A DNA stretch of 64,000 nt from assembly GCA_963170055.1 (NCBI GenBank), contig CAUJGJ010000015.1, positions 62,001 through 126,000 on the forward strand, given 5' to 3'. This document shows, piece by piece, positions 52,970 through 64,000 of this stretch. Made by a program: the position numbers and the translations under genes. The notes beneath the pieces are model-generated. The model had not been told where the DNA came from and made no database searches. It was given only the letters and a program-made list of their open reading frames with translations. How positions within the stretch are numbered: position 1 is the first letter of the stretch; each line of letters begins with the position of its first letter. The DNA comes from Halisarca cf. caerulea. Lineage: Eukaryota; Porifera; Demospongiae; Chondrillida; Halisarcidae.

Positions 52970-55900
52970 ATTGGATATGCTGGTGTTAATACCAATATTT
53001 GGCACTAGCCCCACGCACATTCCCGGTGGACACACATGAAGTTTCTGATGTGCTGTGGGCGTATTTGTGTAGTGTTGGATATGCTGGTGCTAATACCAAT
53101 ATTTGGGACTAGCCCCACGCACATTCCCATTGGACACACATGACCTTACTGAAGTGCTGTGGGCGTATTTGTGTAGTGTTGGATATGCTGGTGCTAATAC
53201 CAATATTTGGCACTAGCCCCACGCACATTCCCGGTGGACACACATGAAGTTTCTGAAGTGCTGTGGGCGTATTTGTGTAGTGTTGGATATGCTGGTGCTA
53301 ATACCAATATTTGGCACTAGCCCCACGCACATTGCCGGTGGACACACATGAAGTTTCTGAAGTGCTGTGGGCGTATTTGTGTAGTGTTGGATATGCTGGT
53401 GCTAATACCAATATTTGGCACTAGCACCACGCACATTCCAAGTGGACACACATGACCTTTCTGAAGTACTGTGGGCGTATTTGTGCAGTGTTGGATATGC
53501 TGGTGCTAATACCAATATTTGGCACTAGCACCACGCACATTCCCAGTGGACACACATGAAGTTTCTGAAGTGCTGTGGGCGTATTTGTGTAATGTTATAT
53601 ATGCTGGTGTTAATACGAATATTTGGCACTAGCACCACGCACATTCCCAGTGGACACACATGATCTTTCATAAGTGCTGTGGGCGTATTTGTGGAGTGTT
53701 GGATATGCTGGTGCTAATACCAATATTTGGCAATGGCACCACGCACATTCCCAGTGGACACTCATGATCTTTCTGAAGTGCTGTGGGCGTATATGCGTAG
53801 TGTTGGATATGGTGGTGCTAATACCAATATTTGGCACTAGCACCACGCACATTCCCAGTGGGCACACATGAAGTTTCTGAAGTGCTGTGGGCGTATTTGT
53901 GTAGTGTTGGATATGCTGGTGCTAATACCAATATTTGGCACTAGCCCAAAGCACATTCCCATTGGACACACATGACCTTACTGAAGTGCTGTGGGCGTAT
54001 TTGTGTAGTGTTGGATATGGTGGTGCTAATACCAATATTTGGCACTAGCCCCACGCACATTACCGGTGGACACACATGAAGATTCTGATGTGCTGTGGGC
54101 GTATTTGTGTAGTGTTGGATATGCTGGTGCTAATACCAATATTTGGCACTAGCCCCACGCACATTCCCATTGGACACACATGACCTTACTGAAGTGCTGT
54201 GGGCGTATTTGTGTAGTGTTTGATATGCTGGTGCTAATACCAATATTTGGCACTAGCCCCACGCACATTCCCGGTGGACACACATGAAGTTTCTGAAGTG
54301 CTGTGGGCTTATTTGTGTAGTGTTGGATATGCTGGTGCTAATACCAATATTTTGCACTAGCCCCACGCACATTCCCAGTGGACACACATGAAGTTTCTGA
54401 AGTGCTGTGGGCGTATTTGTGTAGTGTTGGATATGCTGGTGCTAATACCAATATTTGGCACTAGCACCACGCACATTCCCAGTGGACACACATGAAGATT
54501 CTGAAGTGCTGTGGGCGTATTTGTGTAGTGTTGGATATGCTGGTGCTAATACAAATATTTGGCACTAGCACCACGCACATTCCCAGTGGACACACATAAC
54601 CTTTCTGAAGTGCTGTGGGCGTATTTGTGTAGTGTTGGATATGCTGGTGCTAATACCAATATTTGGCACTAGCCCAACGCACATTCCCATTGGACACACA
54701 TGACCTTACTGAAGTGCTGTGGGCGTATTTGTGTAGTATTGGATATGCTGGTGTTAATACCAATATTTGGCACTAGCCCCACGCACATTCCCGGTGGACA
54801 CACATGAAGTTTCTGATGTGCTGTGGGCGTATTTGTGTAGTGTTGGATATGCTGGTGCTAATACCAATATTTGGGACTAGCCCCACGCACATTCCCATTG
54901 GACACACATGACCTTACTGAAGTGCTGTGGGCGTATTTGTGTAGTGTTGGATATGCTGGTGTTAATACCAATATTTGGCACTAGCCCCACGCACATTCCC
55001 GGTGGACACACATGAAGTTTCTGAAGTGCTGTGGGCGTATTTGTGTAATGTTGGATATGCTGGTGCTAATACCAATATTTGGCACTAGCCCCACGCACAT
55101 TGCCGGTGGACACACATGAAGTTTCTGAAGTGCTGTGGGCGTATTTGTGTAGTGTTGGATATGCTGGTGCTAATACCAATATTTGGCACTAGCACCACGC
55201 ACATTCCAAGTGGACACACATGACCTTTCTGAAGTACTGTGGGCGTATTTGTGCAGTGTTGGATATGCTGGTGCTAATACCAATATTTGGCACTAGCACC
55301 ACGCACATTCCCAGTGGACACACATGAAGTTTCTGAAGTGCTGTGGGCGTATTTGTGTAATGTTATATATGCTGGTGCTAATACGAATATTTGGCACTAG
55401 CACCACGCACATTCCCAGTGGACACACATGATCTTTCATAAGTGCTGTGGGCGTATTTGTGGAGTGTTGGATATGCTGGTGCTAATACCAATATTTGGCA
55501 ATGGCACCACGCACATTCCCAGTGGACACTCATGATCTTTCTGAAGTGCTGTGGGCGTATTTGCGTAGTGTTGGATATGGTGGTGCTAATACCAATATTT
55601 GGCACTAGCACCACGCACATTCCCAGTGGGCACACATGAAGTTTCTGAAGTGCTGTGGGCGTATTTGTGTAGTGTTGGATATGCTGGTGCTAATACCAAT
55701 ATTTGGCACTAGCCCAACGCACATTCCCATTGGACACACATGACCTTACTGAAGTGCTGTGGGCGTATTTGTGTAGTGTTGGATATGGTGGTGCTAATAC
55801 CAATATTTGGCACTAGCCCCACGCACATTACCGGTGGACACACATGAAGATTCTGATGTGCTGTGGGCGTATTTGTGTAGTGTTGGATATGCTGGTGCTA

Positions 55901-58327
55901 ATACCAATATTTGGCACTAGCCCCACGCACATTCCCATTGGACACACATGACCTTACTGAAGTGCTGTGGGGGTATTTGTGTAGTGTTGGATATGCTGGT
56001 GCTAATACCAATATTTGGCACTAGCCCCACGCACATTCCCGGTGGACACACATGAAGTTTCTGAAGTGCTGTGGGCTTATTTGTGTAGTGTTGGATATGC
56101 TGGTGCTAATACCAATATTTTGCACTAGCCCCACGCACATTGCCGGTGGACACACATGAAGTTTCTGAAGTGCTGTGGGCGTATTTGTGTAGTGTTGGAT
56201 ATGCTGGTGCTAATACCAATATTTGGCACTAGCACCACGCACATTCCCAGTGGACACACATGAAGTTTCTGAAGTGCTGTGGGCGTATTTGTGTAGTGTT
56301 GGATATGCTGGTGCTAATACAAATATTTGGCACTAGCACCACGCACATTCCCAGTGGACACACATAACCTTTCTGAAGTGCTGTGGGCGTATTTGTGTAG
56401 TGTTGGATATGCTGGTGCTAATACCAATATTTGGCACTAGCACCACGCACATTCCCAGTGGACACACATGACCTTTCTGAAGTACTGTGGGCGTATTTGT
56501 GCAGTGTTGGATATGCTGGTGCTAATACCAATAGTTGGCACTAGCCCCACGCACATTCCCAGTGGACACACATGACCTTTCTGAAGTGCTGTGGGCGTAT
56601 TTGTGTAATGTTGGATATGCTGGTGCTAATACGAATATTTGGCACTAGCAAGACGCACATTCTCAGTGGACACACATGTCCTTTCTGAAGTACTGTGGGC
56701 GTATTTGTGTAGTGTTGGATATGGTGGTGCTAATACCAATATTTGGCACTAGCACCACGCACATTCCAAGTGGACACACATTACCTTACAGAAGTTCTGT
56801 GGGCGTATTTGTGTAGTGTTGGATATGCTGGTGCTAATACCAATATTTGGCACTAGCCCCACGCACATTCCCGGTGGACACACACGAAGTTTCTGAAGTG
56901 CTGTGGTCGTATTTGTGTAGTGTTGGATATGCTGGTGCTAATACGAATATTTGGCACTAGCACCACGCACATTCCCAGTGGACGCACATGACCTTACTGA
57001 AGTTCTGTGGGCGTATTTGTGTAGTATTTGATATGCTGGTGCTAATATGAATATTTGGCACTAGCCCCACGCACATTCCCGGTGGACACACATGAAGTTT
57101 CTGAAGTGCTGTGGGCGTATTTGTGTAGTGTTGGATATGCTGGTGCTAATACCAATATTTGGCACTAGCCCCACGCACATTCCCAGTGGACACACATGAC
57201 GTTTCTGAAGTGCTGTGGGCGTATTTGTGTAGTGTTGGATATGCTGGTGCTAATACCAATATTTGGCACTAACACCACACACATTCCCAGTTGACACACA
57301 TGACCTATCTGAAGTACTGTGGGCGTATTTGTGTAGTGTTGGCTATGCTGGTGCTAATACCAATATTTGGCACTAGCACCACGCACATTCCCAGTGGACA
57401 CACATGAAGTTTCTGAAGTGCTGTGGGCGTATTTATGTAGTGTTGGATATGCTGGTGCTAATACCAATATTTGGCACTAGCCCCACGCACATTGCCGGTG
57501 GACACACATGAAGTTTCTGAAGTACTGTGGGCGTATTTGTGTAGTGTTGGATATGCTGGTGCTAATACCAATATTTGGCACTAGCACCACGCACATTCCA
57601 AGTGGACACACATGACCTTTCTGAAGTACTGTGGGCGTATTTGTGCAGTGTTGGATATGCTGGTGCTAATACCAATATTTGGCACTAGCACCACGCACAT
57701 TCCCAGTGGACACACATGAAGTTTCTGAAGTGCTGTGGGCGTATTTGTGTAATGTTATATATGCTGGTGCTAATACGAATATTTGGCACTAGCACCACGC
57801 ACATTCCCAGTGGACACACATGATCTTTCATAAGTGCTGTGGGCGTATTTGTGTAGTGTTGGATATGCTGGTGCTAATACCAATATTTGGCAATGGCACC
57901 ACGCACATTCCCAGTGGACACTCATGATCTTTCTGAAGTGCTGTGGGCGTATTTGCGTAGTGTTGGATATGGTGGCGCTAATACCAATATTTGGCACTAG
58001 CACCACGCACATTCCCAGTGGGCACACATGAAGTTTCTGAAGTGCTGTGGGCGTATTTGTGTAGTGTTGGATATGGTGGTGCTAATACCAATATTTGGCA
58101 CTAGCCCAACGCACATTCCCATTGGACACACATGACCTTACTGAAGTGCTGTGGGCGTATTTGTGTAGTGTTGGATATGGTGGTGCTAATACCAATATTT
58201 GGCACTAGCCCCACGCACATTACCGGTGGACACACATGAAGATTCTGATGTGCTGTGGGCGTATTTGTGCAGTGTTGGATATGCTGGTGCTAATACCAAT
58301 ATTTGGCACTAGCCCCACGCACATTCC

Positions 58328-58361
58328 CATTGGACACACATGAAGTTTCTGCAGTGCTGTG
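58328..58361. other. Chimeric monomer marking a one-monomer deletion
   Basis: Here CCCATTGGACACACATG is followed by AAGTTTCTG and GGGCTTATTTG. In the sister units (54,161 and 59,991 onward) CATTGG leads into a CCTTA monomer, and the AGTTT/GGGCTT monomer comes 104 bp later. Relative to the unit anchor, CATTGG sits at +558 in both this unit and the 53,610 unit. The CTGTGGGCTT landmark is at +587 here and +691 there, exactly 104 bp less. The join lies within the shared GGACACACATGA (monomer 2-13). Confidence 0.92.
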
Positions 58362-59664
58362 GGCTTATTTGTGTAGTGTTGGATATGCTGGTGCTAATAC
58401 CAATATTTTGCACTAGCCCCACGCACATTGCCGGTGGACACACATGAAGTTTCTGAAGTGCTGTGGGCGTATTTGTGTAGTGTTGGATATGCTGGTGCTA
58501 ATACCAATATTTGGCACTAGCACCACGCACATTCCCAGTGGACACACATGAAGTTTCTGAAGTGCTGTGGGCGTATTTGTGTAGTGTTGGATATGCTGGT
58601 GCTAATACAAATATTTGGCACTAGCACCACGCACATTCCCAGTGGACACACATAACCTTTCTGAAGTGCTGTGGGCGTATTTGTGTAGTGTTGGATATAC
58701 TGGTGCTAATACCAATATTTGGCACTAGCCCAACGCACATTCCCATTGGACACACATGACCTTACTGAAGTGCTGTGGGCGTATTTGTGTAGTATTGGAT
58801 ATGCTGGTGTTAATACCAATATTTGGCACTAGCCCCACGCACATTCCCGGTGGACACACATGAAGTTTCTGATGTGCTGTGGGCGTATTTGTGTAGTGTT
58901 GGATATGCTGGTGCTAATACCAATATTTGGGACTGGCCCCACGCACATTCCCATTGGACACACATGACCTTACTGAAGTGCTGTGGGCGTATTTGTGTAG
59001 TGTTGGATATGCTGGTGCTAATACCAATATTTGGCACTAGCCCCACGCACATTCCCGGTGGACACACATGAAGTTTCTGAAGTGCTGTGGGCGTATTTGT
59101 GTAGTGTTGGATATGCTGGTGCTAATACCAATATTTGGCACTAGCCCCACGCACATTGCCGGTGGACACACATGAAGTTTCTGAAGTGCTGTGGGCGTAT
59201 TTGTGTAGTGTTGGATATGCTGGTGCTAATACCAATATTTGGCACTAGCACCACGCACATTCCAAGTGGACACACATGACCTTTCTGAAGTACTGTGGGC
59301 GTATTTGTGCAGTGTTGGATATGCTGGTGCTAATACCAATATTTGGCACTAGCACCACGCACATTCCCAGTGGACACACATGAAGTTTCTGAAGTGCTGT
59401 GGGCGTATTTGTGTAATGTTATATATGCTGGTGCTAATACGAATATTTGGCACTAGCACCACGCACATTCCCAGTGGACACACATGATCTTTCATAAGTG
59501 CTGTGGGCGTATTTGTGTAGTGTTGGATATGCTGGTGCTAATACCAATATTTGGCAATGGCACCACGCACATTCCCAGTGGACACTCATGATCTTTCTGA
59601 AGTGCTGTGGGCGTATTTGCGTAGTGTTGGATATGGTGGTGCTAATACCAATATTTGGCACTAG

Positions 59665-61432
59665 CACCACGCATATTCCCAGTGGGCACACATGAAGTTT
59701 CTGAAGTGCTGTGGGCGTATTTGTGTAGTGTTGGATATGCTGGTGCTAATACCAATATTTGGCACTAGCCCAACGCACATTCCCATTGGACACACATGAC
59801 CTTACTGAAGTGCTGTGGGCGTATTTGTGTAGTGTTGGATATGGTGGTGCTAATACCAATATTTGGCACTAGCCCCACGCACATTACCGGTGGACACACA
59901 TGAAGATTCTGATGTGCTGTGGGCGTATTTGTGTAGTGTTGGATATGCTGGTGCTAATACCAATATTTGGCACTAGCCCCACGCACATTCCCATTGGACA
60001 CACATGACCTTACTGAAGTGCTGTGGGCGTATTTGTGTAGTGTTGGATATGCTGGTGCTAATACCAATATTTGGCACTAGCCCCACGCACATTCCCGGTG
60101 GACACACATGAAGTTTCTGAAGTGCTGTGGGCTTATTTGTGTAGTGTTGGATATGCTGGTGCTAATACCAATATTTTGCACTAGCCCCACGCACATTGCC
60201 GGTGGACACACATGAAGTTTCTGAAGTGCTGTGGGCGTATTTGTGTAGTGTTGGATATGCTGGTGCTAATACCAATATTTGGCACTAGCACCACGCACAT
60301 TCCCAGTGGACACACATGAAGTTTCTGAAGTGCTGTGGGCGTATTTGTGTAGTGTTGGATATGCTGGTGCTAATACAAATATTTGGCACTAGCACCACGC
60401 ACATTCCCAGTGGACACACATAACCTTTCTGAAGTGCTGTGGGCGTATTTGTGTAGTGTTGGATATGCTGGTGCTAATACCAATATTTGGCACTAGCACC
60501 ACGCACATTCCCAGTGGACACACATGACCTTTCTTAAGTACTGTGGGCGTATTTGTGCAGTGTTGGATATGCTGGTGCTAATACCAATAGTTGGCACTAG
60601 CCCCACGCACATTCCCAGTGGACACACATGACCTTTCTGAAGTGCTGTGGGCGTATTTGTGTAATGTTGGATATGCTGGTGCTAATACGAATATTTGGCA
60701 CTAGCAAGACGCACATTCTCAGTGGACACACATGTCCTTTCTGAAGTACTGTGGGCGTATTTGTGTAGTGTTGGATATGGTGGTGCTAATACCAATATTT
60801 GGCACTAGCACCACGCACATTCCAAGTGGACACACATTACCTTACTGAAGTTCTGTGGGCGTATTTGTGTAGTGTTGGATATGCTGGTGCTAATACCAAT
60901 ATTTGGCACTAGCCCCACGCACATTCCCGGTGGACACACACGAAGTTTCTGAAGTGCTGTGGTCGTATTTGTGTAGTGTTGGATATGCTGGTGCTAATAC
61001 GAATATTTGGCACTAGCACCACGCACATTCCCAGTGGACACACATGACCTTACTGAAGTTCTGTGGGCGTATTTGTGTAGTATTTGATATGCTGGTGCTA
61101 ATATGAATATTTGGCACTAGCCCCACGCACATTCCCTGTGGACACACATGAAGTTTCTGAAGTGCTGTGGGCGTATTTGTGTAGTGTTGGATATGCTGGT
61201 GCTAATACCAATATTTGGCACTAGCCCCACGCACATTCCCAGTGGACACACATGACGTTTCTGAAGTGCTGTGGGCGTATTTGTGTAGTGTTGGATATGC
61301 TGGTGCTAATACCAATATTTGGCACTAACACCACACACATTCCCAGTTGACACACATGACCTATCTGAAGTACTGTGGGCGTATTTGTGTAGTGTTGGCT
61401 ATGCTGGTGCTAATACCAATATTTGGCACTAG
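59665..61432. repeat. 1768-bp (17-mer) tandem duplication, copy 1
   Basis: Markers AGCAAGACG (60,703), CACACACGAAG (~60,937), GTATTTGATATG (~61,079), CCCTGTGG (~61,134) and GGCTATGCTGG (61,399) recur 1768 bp later. The junction is visible at 61,399-61,440: the GGCTATG monomer ends in AGCCCCACGCACATTACCGG, whereas in the related copies at 57,343 and 63,167 it ends in AGCACCACGCACATTCCC. Confidence 0.88.
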
Positions 61433-63205
61433 CCCCACGCACATTACCGGTGGACACACATGAAGATTCTGATGTGCTGTGGGCGTATTTGTGTAGTGTT
61501 GGATATGCTGGTGCTAATACCAATATTTGGCACTAGCCCAACGCACATTCCCATTGGACACACATGACCTTACTGAAGTGCTGTGGGCGTATTTGTGTAG
61601 TGTTGGATATGGTGGTGCTAATACCAATATTTGGCACTAGCCCCACGCACATTACCGGTGGACACACATGAAGATTCTGATGTGCTGTGGGCGTATTTGT
61701 GTAGTGTTGGATATGCTGGTGCTAATACCAATATTTGGCACTAGCCCCACGCACATTCCCATTGGACACACATGACCTTACTGAAGTGCTGTGGGCGTAT
61801 TTGTGTAGTGTTGGATATGCTGGTGCTAATACCAATATTTGGCACTAGCCCCACGCACATTCCCGGTGGACACACATGAAGTTTCTGAAGTGCTGTGGGC
61901 TTATTTGTGTAGTGTTGGATATGCTGGTGCTAATACCAATATTTTGCACTAGCCCCACGCACATTGCCGGTGGACACACATGAAGTTTCTGAAGTGCTGT
62001 GGGCGTATTTGTGTAGTGTTGGATATGCTGGTGCTAATACCAATATTTGGCACTAGCACCACGCACATTCCCAGTGGACACACATGAAGTTTCTGAAGTG
62101 CTGTGGGCGTATTTGTGTAGTGTTGGATATGCTGGTGCTAATACAAATATTTGGCACTAGCACCACGCACATTCCCAGTGGACACACATAACCTTTCTGA
62201 AGTGCTGTGGGCGTATTTGTGTAGTGTTGGATATGCTGGTGCTAATACCAATATTTGGCACTAGCACCACGCACATTCCCAGTGGACACACATGACCTTT
62301 CTGAAGTACTGTGGGCGTATTTGTGCAGTGTTGGATATGCTGGTGCTAATACCAATAGTTGGCACTAGCCCCACGCACATTCCCAGTGGACACACATGAC
62401 CTTTCTGAAGTGCTGTGGGCGTATTTGTGTAATGTTGGATATGCTGGTGCTAATACGAATATTTGGCACTAGCAAGACGCACATTCTCAGTGGACACACA
62501 TGTCCTTTCTGAAGTACTGTGGGCGTATTTGTGTAGTGTTGGATATGGTGGTGCTAATACCAATATTTGGCACTAGCACCACGCACATTCCAAGTGGACA
62601 CACATTACCTTACTGAAGTTCTGTGGGCGTATTTGTGTAGTGTTGGATATGCTGGTGCTAATACCAATATTTGGCACTAGCCCCACGCACATTCCCGGTG
62701 GACACACACGAAGTTTCTGAAGTGCTGTGGTCGTATTTGTGTAGTGTTGGATATGCTGGTGCTAATACGAATATTTGGCACTAGCACCACGCACATTCCC
62801 AGTGGACACACATGACCTTACTGAAGTTCTGTGGGCGTATTTGTGTAGTATTTGATATGCTGGTGCTAATATGAATATTTGGCACTAGCCCCACGCACAT
62901 TCCCTGTGGACACACATGAAGTTTCTGAAGTGCTGTGGGCGTATTTGTGTAGTGTTGGATATGCTGGTGCTAATACCAATATTTGGCACTAGCCCCACGC
63001 ACATTCCCAGTGGACACACATGACGTTTCTGAAGTGCTGTGGGCGTATTTGTGTAGTGTTGGATATGCTGGTGCTAATACCAATATTTGGCACTAACACC
63101 ACACACATTCCCAGTTGACACACATGACCTATCTGAAGTACTGTGGGCGTATTTGTGTAGTGTTGGCTATGCTGGTGCTAATACCAATATTTGGCACTAG
63201 CACCA
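61433..63205. repeat. 1768-bp (17-mer) tandem duplication, copy 2
   Basis: Near-identical to copy 1. The only difference I noticed is TTTCTTAAG near 60,531 against TTTCTGAAG near 62,299. After 63,167 the sequence continues as in the older copy at 57,343-57,440 (an AGTTT monomer with ATTTATGTAG), which confirms that the breakpoint lies at the left end of this copy. Confidence 0.88.
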
Positions 63206-64000
63206 CGCACATTCCCAGTGGACACACATGAAGTTTCTGAAGTGCTGTGGGCGTATTTATGTAGTGTTGGATATGCTGGTGCTAATACCAATATTTGGCA
63301 CTAGCACCACGCACATTCCCAGTGGACACACATGAAGTTTCTGAAGTGCTGTGGGCGTATTTGTTTAGTGTTGGATATGGTGGTGCTAATACCAATATTT
63401 GGCACTAGCCCCACGCACATTCCCAGTGGACACACATGACGTTTCTGAAGTTCTGTGGGCGTATTTGTGTAGTGTTGGATATGCTGGTGCTAATACCAAT
63501 ATTTGGCACTAGCCCAACGCACATTCCCATTGGACACACATGACCTTACTGAAGTGCTGTGGGCGTATTTGTGTAGTGTTGGATATGCTGGTGCTAATAC
63601 CAATATTTGGCACTAGCCCCACGCACATTCCCGGTGGACACACATGAAGTTTCTGATGTGCTGTGGGCGTATTTGTGTAGTGTTGGATATGCTGGTGCTA
63701 ATACCAATATTTGGCACTAGCCCAACGCACATTCCCATTGGACACACATGACCTTACTGAAGTACTGTGGGCGTATTTGTGTAGTGTTGGATATGCTGGT
63801 GCTAATACCAATATTTGGCACTAGCCCCACGCACATTCCCGGTGGACACACATGAAGTTTCTGATGTGCTGTGGGCGTATTTGTGTAGTGTTGGATATGC
63901 TGGTGCTAATACCAATATTTGGCACTAGCCCCACGCACATTGCCGGTGGACACACATGAAGTTTCTGAAGTGCTGTGGGCGTATTTATGTAGTGTTGGAT

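Larger units (their letters stand above)
1..64000. repeat. Tandem satellite array, ~104-bp monomer, 615 full copies
   Basis: Seen directly: the same unit recurs head-to-tail from the first to the last base, always in the same orientation. Landmarks in monomer coordinates (position 1 = T of TGGACACACATGA) are CTGTGGGCGTATTTGTGTAG (27-46), GGATATGCTGGTGCTA (51-66), CCAATATTTGG (70-80), TAGCACCACGCACATTCCC (84-102). Almost all units are exactly 104 bp. The located indels sum to -14 bp, which brings the last monomer start (63947) into exact register with 615 units. Monomers differ at a limited set of sites: 14-18 (AGTTT, CCTTT, CCTTA, AGATT), 23-26, 58 (C/G), 70, 85-90 (AGCACC, AGCCCC, AGCCCA, AACACC) and 101-104 (CCAG, CCGG, CCAT). 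No flanking DNA is visible, so the array exceeds 64 kb. Function is unknown; the size and organisation suggest eukaryotic heterochromatin. Confidence 0.98.
50400..64000. repeat. Domain J: 17-mer (1768-bp) higher-order family
   Basis: Anchor GTTATATATGCTGG followed by CATGATCTTTCATAAG recurs in units whose starts differ by 2496, 1768, 2392 and 1664 bp (anchors near 51,098, 53,594, 55,362, 57,754, 59,418). These are 24, 17, 23 and 16 monomers, so 17 is the base unit. The 24-mer is 17+7, explained by a 7-mer duplication; the 16-mer is 17-1, explained by a one-monomer loss near 58,335; the 23-mer includes an extra block (56,450-57,480). The TATTGG...GGTGTTAATACC anchor gives the same 1768-bp step (50,473 to 52,241; 52,969 to 54,737). 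Confidence 0.88.

Noticed and set aside
1..64000. CRISPR array
   Set aside because: There is no repeat/unique-spacer alternation; the full 104-bp unit is conserved, and no cas-like gene is present.
1..64000. 5S rDNA, tRNA or other RNA gene tandem array
   Set aside because: No RNA polymerase III A/B-box pattern, cloverleaf or recognisable rRNA segment is visible in the 104-bp unit; length and sequence do not fit 5S (~120 nt).
1..64000. Telomeric repeats or embedded transposable element
   Set aside because: No TTAGGG- or TTTAGGG-type runs and no non-satellite insertion; the register closes exactly when the listed small indels are counted.

Overview
The whole window is one uninterrupted tandem satellite array. 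It has a ~104-bp monomer, is all in the same orientation, and runs off both ends of the window. I see no gene, RNA gene, transposable element or unique DNA anywhere in it. Taking position 1 as monomer position 1, the last monomer start is at 63947. The seven kinds of small indel I located (four 103-bp monomers, three further deletions of 2, 2 and 7 bp, one of 1 bp, and two 1-bp insertions) sum to -14 bp. (63946+14)/104 is exactly 615, so the window holds 615 complete monomers plus a 54-nt partial one, and the register is fully accounted for.

Arrays of this size, with higher-order repeats (HORs) and unequal-exchange scars, are typical of eukaryotic heterochromatin (centromeric, pericentromeric, subtelomeric or B-chromosome blocks). 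I do not recognise the monomer and cannot name the organism. By hand count the consensus monomer is about 46% GC with two CpG sites (positions 34-35 and 92-93). Its most striking internal feature is a 33-bp dyad at monomer positions 59-91, centred on CCAA-TAT-TTGG. On the minus strand this could fold as a 15-bp stem with two G-T(U) wobbles and a 3-nt loop.

Layout, judged from shared diagnostic variants: A (1-~5,400) irregular 10/15/11-mer units marked by a 103-bp monomer; B (~5,400-10,350) loosely ordered; C (~10,350-24,010) a CCCC/ATTGG-rich family with 8-, 19- and 31-mer duplications; D (~24,010-26,150) mixed; E (~26,150-28,980) a 9-mer HOR; F (28,984-~33,950) a diverged 21-mer tandem duplication; G (~33,954-39,725) a near-identical 21-mer tandem duplication plus a 13-mer partial third copy; H (39,504-~40,340) a 4-mer duplication; I (~40,340-50,400) nested 5-, 8-, 11-, 30- and ~45-mer duplications; J (~50,400-64,000) a 17-mer HOR family. 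The short open frames on both strands are by-products of the repeat. They rotate frame each monomer because 104 is 2 modulo 3, and most plus-strand ones appear where a point variant removes the monomer's TAG at position 84-86. No coding function is proposed.

The interest lies in the array's evolution (nested duplications, single-monomer losses, chimeric monomers, young near-identical blocks) and in the conserved dyad, a candidate structural or protein-binding element.
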